DNA of 11,732 bases from contig JABJOR010000130.1 in assembly GCA_018664265.1 (NCBI GenBank), forward strand, positions 1-11,732, given 5' to 3'. Source of the DNA: Rhodospirillales bacterium. GTDB lineage: Bacteria > Pseudomonadota > Alphaproteobacteria > Rhodospirillales > Casp-alpha2. The notes under the pieces were generated by a model, which searched no databases, had not been told where the DNA came from, and saw nothing but the letters and a program-made list of their open reading frames with translations. This document shows positions 8,455-11,732 of this stretch, one piece after another. A program made the position numbers and the translations under genes. The first letter of the stretch is position 1. Every line of letters begins with the position of its first letter.

Positions 8455-8483
8455 TTGACTGAATCACTATATGGTGTGATAAG
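8455..8483 (+). promoter_or_regulatory. Candidate sigma70-type extended -10 promoter for flagellin
   Basis: TTGACT (8455-8460), a 17-nt spacer, then GATAAG (8478-8483) preceded by TG one base upstream (8475-8476), gives a -35 with 5 of 6 consensus matches, a -10 with 4 of 6, and an extended -10. Transcription would start near 8490, about 70 nt before the flagellin ATG. Detected by eye only. Confidence 0.45.
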
Positions 8484-8490
8484 AATCACT
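8461..8490 (+). repeat. Direct repeat GAATCACT within the flagellin promoter
   Basis: Two identical 8-mers at 8461-8468 and 8483-8490 are spaced 22 bp start to start, close to two helical turns, one just after the -35 and one at the end of the -10. Each contains GAATC, a GANTC site (the CcrM methylation target in many Alphaproteobacteria). A partial inverted copy (GTGAT, 8476-8480) lies between. A regulator or methylation-sensitive operator is plausible. Confidence 0.5.
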
Positions 8491-8561
8491 GCTGTATACT
8501 GTTATTAGTGTTAATTTAAGTATATACTGTGTTTTAAAGTCTTTACTTGGGTTTGAGTGTT

Positions 8562-9383
8562 ATGGACGAAATTAATTTAACATCATCAATTCGTGAGAAC
8601 CTTCTCTCATTACAACATGCCTCTCAAGTGCGCGAACAAAGTGCACAACATCTTGCTACGGGGCGGAAAGTAAACAGTGCCGTAGAAGAGCCTGCTTCGT
8701 TCTTTGCAGCCAAAGGATTGCTTGATCGGGCACAGGGCCTTGCAGAAGCAAAAGATGATATAGATCAAGCGATTAGCGCTGTAGAAGCAGCCTCTGTCGG
8801 GACTGAAGCGCTCAGTGAAATTGCCAAGCAAATGCGCGGAATTGCAATGTCTGCTCGTGGTGGTACAGACGAACAACGCCAGGCAGCCAGTGAACGCTAT
8901 GATGCTTTACGCAACCAGCTGGATCAATTAGCCAAGGATATCACCTATAATGGCGTCAACGTCGTGAAGCCTGAATCAGATGATCTGGAAGTAGATCTGA
9001 GCGAATCCGGGTCTTTTGTTGTTACCATTGAAGGTCAGGATTCGGGCGCGGAAGGTTTGGCAATCAATACTTCGTCATTTTATAACAATTTCGCCACTGA
9101 TGAAGATATCGATGGCGCAAATGCGCAATTGCGTGAAGCAACGCAGACACTGCGCTCGAATGCAGCCAGCCTTGGCTCAGACGTTGCATTACTAAGCGAC
9201 CGAAAGGAATTCGTTGTTAGCCTGTCAAACACACTTGAAGACGGGGCTGCAAAGCTGGTCGTTGCCGATATGAATGAAGAGGCTGCCACACAGCTCTCCA
9301 GCCAGCTTCGTCAACAGTTAAGCTTATCAACACTGCAGGTTACAGGCGAACACGCGCGTTCTCTCACACAGCTGATGTCGTAA
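8562..9383 (+). CDS. Flagellin, short alphaproteobacterial type
   Basis: This protein forms the flagellar filament and is exported by the flagellar type III system. At 273 residues it is a minimal flagellin. The N-terminal D0/D1 region (1-135) has the family pattern: SIRENLLSLQHASQ, LATGRKVNSAVEEPASFFAA, and DITYNGVNVV. The central part (about 136-185) is short and acidic with no large surface domain. The C-terminal helical region ends VVADMNEEAATQLSSQLRQQL, as in alphaproteobacterial flagellins, but the last residues (ARSLTQLMS) lack the usual terminal aromatic or Leu-Arg ending. The ATG at 8562 is chosen over an in-frame TTG at 8547, because it puts the N-terminus (MDEINLTSSI) in register with flagellins. 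The Shine-Dalgarno is weak. flaF follows after 16 nt. It could be a minor or specialised filament subunit if the genome has others. Confidence 0.9.
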   Translation: MDEINLTSSIRENLLSLQHASQVREQSAQHLATGRKVNSAVEEPASFFAAKGLLDRAQGLAEAKDDIDQAISAVEAASVGTEALSEIAKQMRGIAMSARGGTDEQRQAASERYDALRNQLDQLAKDITYNGVNVVKPESDDLEVDLSESGSFVVTIEGQDSGAEGLAINTSSFYNNFATDEDIDGANAQLREATQTLRSNAASLGSDVALLSDRKEFVVSLSNTLEDGAAKLVVADMNEEAATQLSSQLRQQLSLSTLQVTGEHARSLTQLMS

Positions 9384-9399
9384 CAGATAAGTTATTTCA

Positions 9400-9768
9400 A
9401 TGAGCAAATCGCCGTATCAGGCCTATGGAGTTTCAAGTAAACTGGGTCTGAGTGGGCGTGCGCTTGAAGCGCAAGCCTTTACCATGTCTGCTCAGAAACT
9501 TCAGGAAGCACACGATAACGCTGATAACCGGGCTTTGGTTATGAAGGCCTTGCGGTATAATAATCGTCTGTGGACTGTTGTTCAGACCGAGCTTACGGAC
9601 CCGAATTCGACAGTGCCAGAAGACGTAAAGGCAGGGATGTTAAGCTTGTCTTTGTTTGTCGATGAACGTACGCGTGAAGCCATCGCCTCGCCGGATGCTG
9701 GCTTGCTTGATGCTTTAATAGAAATCAATCGTAATATGGCGTTGGCTCAACTATCGAATAAAAAGTAA
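9400..9768 (+). CDS. flaF: Flagellin synthesis regulator FlaF
   Basis: FlaF is a small cytoplasmic protein found in Alphaproteobacteria that is needed for flagellin production or secretion; in Caulobacter it acts opposite to FlbT. This 122-residue protein matches in length and pattern: an N-terminal AYG segment (SPYQAYGVSS), LEAQAFTMSAQKLQEA, ALRYNNRLWTVVQTELTD, LSLFVDERTREAI and a final LIEINRNMALAQL. It is predicted to be mostly helical with no signal peptide. It starts 16 nt after the flagellin stop, so both are probably on one transcript; the ribosome-binding site is weak. No flbT is adjacent. Its stop lies 10 bp from the stop of the convergent peptidase gene, with no terminator between. 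Confidence 0.92.
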   Translation: MSKSPYQAYGVSSKLGLSGRALEAQAFTMSAQKLQEAHDNADNRALVMKALRYNNRLWTVVQTELTDPNSTVPEDVKAGMLSLSLFVDERTREAIASPDAGLLDALIEINRNMALAQLSNKK

Positions 9769-9778
9769 ACGATACTGA

Positions 9779-11245
9779 TCAGTTGGTTTGCGCAACTGTG
9801 GTGGGGGAGACGCTCTCTGCGGCTGCAAGTGTATCGTTTGTTGTGTGCACAGTTGCCATAAACAGCTCCAGTTCTTCCCCTTTAAGTTTGCGCCCGGAAG
9901 GCATCTTCACTTTCATGGGGTTAACCTTGGCTCCGTTCTTGAGAATCTCATAATGCAGGTGAGGGCCTGTGGAACGTCCGGTGGTGCCGACGTATCCAAT
10001 AATCTGACCTTGCTTGACGCGTTTGCCAGTTTTCATGCCTTTTTTGTAGGATTTCATGTGGGCGTAAGCTGTTGAGTACTCACCGTTGTGGCGGATTCGG
10101 ATGTACTTGCCGTAACCACCCTTGCGGCCAATGAAATCAATAGCGCCATCACCAGCAGCGTAGATTGGTGTGCCTCGAGGAGCCGCAAAATCAACGCCTG
10201 TATGCAATTTGGTATAACCAAGTGTGGGATGTTTGCGATTGCCGTATCCGGATGACAGACGCGCACCATCAATTGGGGTGCGCATCAGTGTTTTCTTGGC
10301 ACTCTTTCCAGTGTTGTCAAAGTAGTCTTCTGTGCCATCGGAAAGGATGTGGAGATAGATTGGCAACTTGTCACCACTTAGCTCAAGCTCAGCAAATAAT
10401 ATTTTGCCATAATCCAGCGTGTTGCCATCTATATCCTGACGGGCTTCGTAAAGAACAGAGAAGCCATCATTTTTGCGAATGCTACGCTGAAAATCCACAT
10501 CCCAGGAATAGGCCCTGATCAACTCAGCGAGAATCGATAAAGGAAGGTTGGCGCGAACACCGGCGACATAAAGGCTGCTGTTGATGCGGCCTTCGCTGCG
10601 CAATATTTTGGTGGTTAAAACTTTCTCTTCTTCCCATGCCTTAAATGAATCGCCACTGCGTTCCAAACGAATCAGGTTCGTCTTTGTTCTTTCGAACTCC
10701 AGTGCCACGAATTGTTCCGGTACGTCGCCAGCCTTAGGCATATATTGAAGCTCAAATTCCTGCCCGGCTCTGATTTTTCTTGGGTTAAAGGCTTCGCTGA
10801 AAGCTGTAACAATTGCTGCGGCTTCCTTATTAGAAATGCCTGCGCCAGTCAGAACGCCAGAAAGTGTGCCGCCAGATTTAAGTTTTACCATTTTTGATAC
10901 AGGCATTGGCATGACTGTTGGCAAGGTATCGACAGACGTCAGAGGAATCACAGGCGCGGCAGACACTGTAACTTTAGCAGTCCAGCTTGTTTCATCTGTG
11001 GAAGAAGGTGTGCCCGTTTCTGTTTGTCTAGTCTGCAGTGTGGAAGCAACAGCCGGATTGCCAAGTGATATGGGGGCCAGAGAGAACGTTGTGCCTTCGG
11101 ATGTTTCCTGGATGCTGACAGTGCTTAGCAAGGAAATAGCTGATAGCGTAACGATGGTTCCCAAGGCAACCACGGGCAAGAATCCCCGTAACTTCTTTGG
11201 AAATTTCTTTGATACCTTATTAGGCATATTCAACAACAATTTCAT
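9779..11245 (-). CDS. M23 family (LytM) murein endopeptidase, membrane-anchored, MepM-like
   Basis: This 488-residue protein should cut peptide cross-bridges in peptidoglycan in the periplasm. It has a basic cytoplasmic N-terminus, one hydrophobic segment (about 21-45, GFLPVVALGTIVTLSAISLL) acting as a membrane anchor, a low-complexity Thr/Ser/Pro linker (46-115), and a LysM/OapA-like domain (about 118-175, GGTLSGVLTGAGISNKEA). A conserved middle segment follows (LPLSILAELIRAYSWDVDFQRS). The catalytic LytM domain (about 340-443) has zinc ligands H348 and D352 (HTGVD), H396 (YAHM) and H431 in HLH (429-431), so it looks active rather than a degenerate activator. The start at 11245 has only a weak GGGA about 12 nt upstream; Met7 is an alternative. 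It may serve cell growth, division or flagellar insertion, which the sequence cannot decide. Confidence 0.93.
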   Translation of the reverse strand: MKLLLNMPNKVSKKFPKKLRGFLPVVALGTIVTLSAISLLSTVSIQETSEGTTFSLAPISLGNPAVASTLQTRQTETGTPSSTDETSWTAKVTVSAAPVIPLTSVDTLPTVMPMPVSKMVKLKSGGTLSGVLTGAGISNKEAAAIVTAFSEAFNPRKIRAGQEFELQYMPKAGDVPEQFVALEFERTKTNLIRLERSGDSFKAWEEEKVLTTKILRSEGRINSSLYVAGVRANLPLSILAELIRAYSWDVDFQRSIRKNDGFSVLYEARQDIDGNTLDYGKILFAELELSGDKLPIYLHILSDGTEDYFDNTGKSAKKTLMRTPIDGARLSSGYGNRKHPTLGYTKLHTGVDFAAPRGTPIYAAGDGAIDFIGRKGGYGKYIRIRHNGEYSTAYAHMKSYKKGMKTGKRVKQGQIIGYVGTTGRSTGPHLHYEILKNGAKVNPMKVKMPSGRKLKGEELELFMATVHTTNDTLAAAESVSPTTVAQTN

Positions 11246-11327
11246 TTATGTGTAATCCCGGCCTTAATCTTGTCAATTTTCATCAGCTTTTATGGCGCAA
11301 TTCTTGGCTTGAGCCACAAATTGGGTA

Positions 11328-11365
11328 TCCACACTTATTGTCGGTGATTTGCCAATAAGAGTGGA
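11328..11365. repeat. 13-bp inverted repeat with one mismatch upstream of the M23 gene
   Basis: TCCACACTTATTG (11328-11340) and CAATAAGAGTGGA (11353-11365) pair at 12 of 13 positions around a 12-nt spacer. It lies 83 nt upstream of the minus-strand M23 start and about 130 nt before the plus-strand promoter. It could be an operator or an RNA hairpin. There is no T-run close by on either side. Confidence 0.6.
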
Positions 11366-11494
11366 AATTGAATCATTGTTTCAAAAGTGTCAAGCGAATT
11401 GTCTGTTTTTGCAATGGAATCAATGTAGTGCGGGGATTTTTAAAATTTTATGAGGATTTATTTTAAAGAAAATGATTTTTCTTTGTTTTTCCAT

Positions 11495-11523
11495 TTGACA
11501 CAGCTGCTTAATGCTCGTAAAAC
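11495..11523 (+). promoter_or_regulatory. Near-consensus sigma70 promoter reading rightward
   Basis: TTGACA (11495-11500, perfect -35), 17-nt spacer, TAAAAC (11518-11523, 4 of 6). The expected start is near 11530, exactly where a GC-rich hairpin begins. It reads out of the window, away from the M23 gene, so it drives either a small RNA or a gene beyond the right edge. Confidence 0.5.
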
Positions 11524-11530
11524 CCCCTTC

Positions 11531-11571
11531 GCCGCGCAATACCGGGTGACGAAATATCTGGTCAGCGCGGC
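11531..11571 (+). other. GC-rich stem-loop at the expected 5' end of the rightward transcript
   Basis: GCCGCGC (11531-11537) pairs perfectly with GCGCGGC (11565-11571); inside, ACCGG (11541-11545) pairs with CTGGT (11558-11562) with one G-U, leaving a 12-nt loop. It is followed by ATTTGATTTAAG, not a T-run. It may be a structured leader or the first hairpin of a small RNA. Confidence 0.45.
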
Positions 11572-11658
11572 ATTTGATTTAAGACTTGTTACGTTCTTTT
11601 ACATTGTGAATCAGGAAGGGATACGCGGGCGGCGAAAGTCGTGAAGCAGTATTATACG

Positions 11659-11678
11659 GTGCCCAATTTATTGGGTAC
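11659..11678 (+). other. Hairpin GGTGCCCAA / TTGGGTAC
   Basis: Eight pairs (one G-U) close a TTTA loop at 11659-11678. The following CTTAGATTAAG has only scattered T, so terminator function is doubtful, though it could be the 3' hairpin of the transcript starting near 11530. Confidence 0.4.
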
Positions 11679-11732
11679 TTAGATTAAGACTGTCCTGTGT
11701 ATTCATAAACTTGCTTTATGAAGAAGAATAGC

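Larger units (their letters stand above)
8424..8561 (+). other. Flagellin upstream region
   Basis: These 138 nt are AT-rich and contain no gene. A 5-bp weak hairpin (GAATA 8427-8431 / TATTC 8438-8442) follows the clpB stop and is too weak to call a terminator. The rest holds a promoter candidate, two GAATCACT copies, and two TATACTGT copies (8495-8502 and 8523-8530, 28 bp apart). No sigma54 (TGGCAC-N5-TTGC) or sigma28 (GCCGATAA) element was found. The probable mRNA leader is about 70 nt. Confidence 0.5.
11246..11732. other. Non-coding region upstream of the M23 gene, no supported gene
   Basis: These 487 nt are AT-rich and hold no recognisable protein gene; the 64-codon frame at 11450-11644 looks like nothing known and contains a promoter. 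Present are a TGGCT/AGCCA inverted repeat (11305-11316), a 13-bp inverted repeat (11328-11365), a TTGAA/TTCAA repeat (11368-11384), a plus-strand promoter, and two hairpins. TTGACA on the minus strand near 11269-11274 could be a -35 for the M23 gene but has no good -10. An ATG at 11718 might begin a gene (MKKNS) cut by the window edge; support is weak. Confidence 0.5.

Noticed and set aside
8547..8561. Start of flagellin at TTG 8547
   Set aside because: The ATG at 8562 aligns with known flagellin N-termini; the upstream five codons add nothing recognisable.
11326..11333. TATCCACA resembling a DnaA box, hinting at an origin
   Set aside because: It is a single imperfect box inside a longer inverted repeat, with no cluster of boxes or AT-rich unwinding element and no origin-linked genes nearby.
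11450..11644. 64-codon plus-strand frame
   Set aside because: No recognisable domain, poor ribosome-binding site, and it overlaps a good promoter and a GC hairpin; more likely non-coding.
1..11732. Mobile element, CRISPR array, toxin-antitoxin or defence system
   Set aside because: I searched by eye on both strands and found no transposase, integrase, regular spaced repeats, tRNA-associated attachment site or defence-type domains.

Overview
The window reads as a chromosomal housekeeping segment of a flagellated alphaproteobacterium. Two genes point to that class: a DUF4167-family protein placed before clpB, and a flagellin followed by FlaF, the flagellin regulator. Base composition is moderate and intergenic spaces are AT-rich. 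Nothing looks horizontally acquired: I see no transposase, integrase, CRISPR, tRNA or rRNA. A basal, non-Rhizobiales/non-Rhodobacterales lineage is my inference, because ALA synthesis here uses a glutamyl-tRNA reductase instead of the ALA synthase usual in the class.

Region 1 (1-4703) is a tight plus-strand operon: the 3' end of ispG (isoprenoid MEP pathway), hisS (histidyl-tRNA synthetase), hemA (glutamyl-tRNA reductase, C5 haem pathway), prfA (release factor 1) and prmC (the methyltransferase that modifies the GGQ glutamine of RF1). Gaps run from 12 nt down to overlap. Most of the operon concerns tRNA charging and translation termination, and GluTR itself consumes a charged tRNA.

Region 2 (4704-5840) has a 221-nt leader rich in inverted repeats, then a DUF4167 protein with an Arg/Gly-rich N-terminus and an internal 24-bp tandem repeat, then a 181-nt gap (5660-5840) before clpB. 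That gap holds a candidate heat-shock (RpoH-type) promoter and a hairpin just before the Shine-Dalgarno sequence. Region 3 (5841-8423) is clpB, the disaggregase.

Region 4 (8424-9768) is a flagellar pair, a short flagellin and flaF, behind a candidate sigma70-like extended -10 promoter that carries two GAATCACT repeats 22 bp apart. Region 5 (9779-11245, minus strand) is a membrane-anchored M23 peptidoglycan endopeptidase, convergent with flaF and only 10 bp away. Region 6 (11246-11732) has no gene I can support. It holds a long inverted repeat, a near-consensus plus-strand promoter followed directly by a GC-rich hairpin, and a second hairpin, so a small RNA or the leader of a gene beyond the edge is possible.

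I found no convincing undescribed multigene system. The best leads are the GluTR gene inside an alphaproteobacterial hisS-prfA-prmC operon, the structured leader before the DUF4167 gene, the control regions of clpB and flagellin, and the promoter-plus-hairpin unit at the right end.
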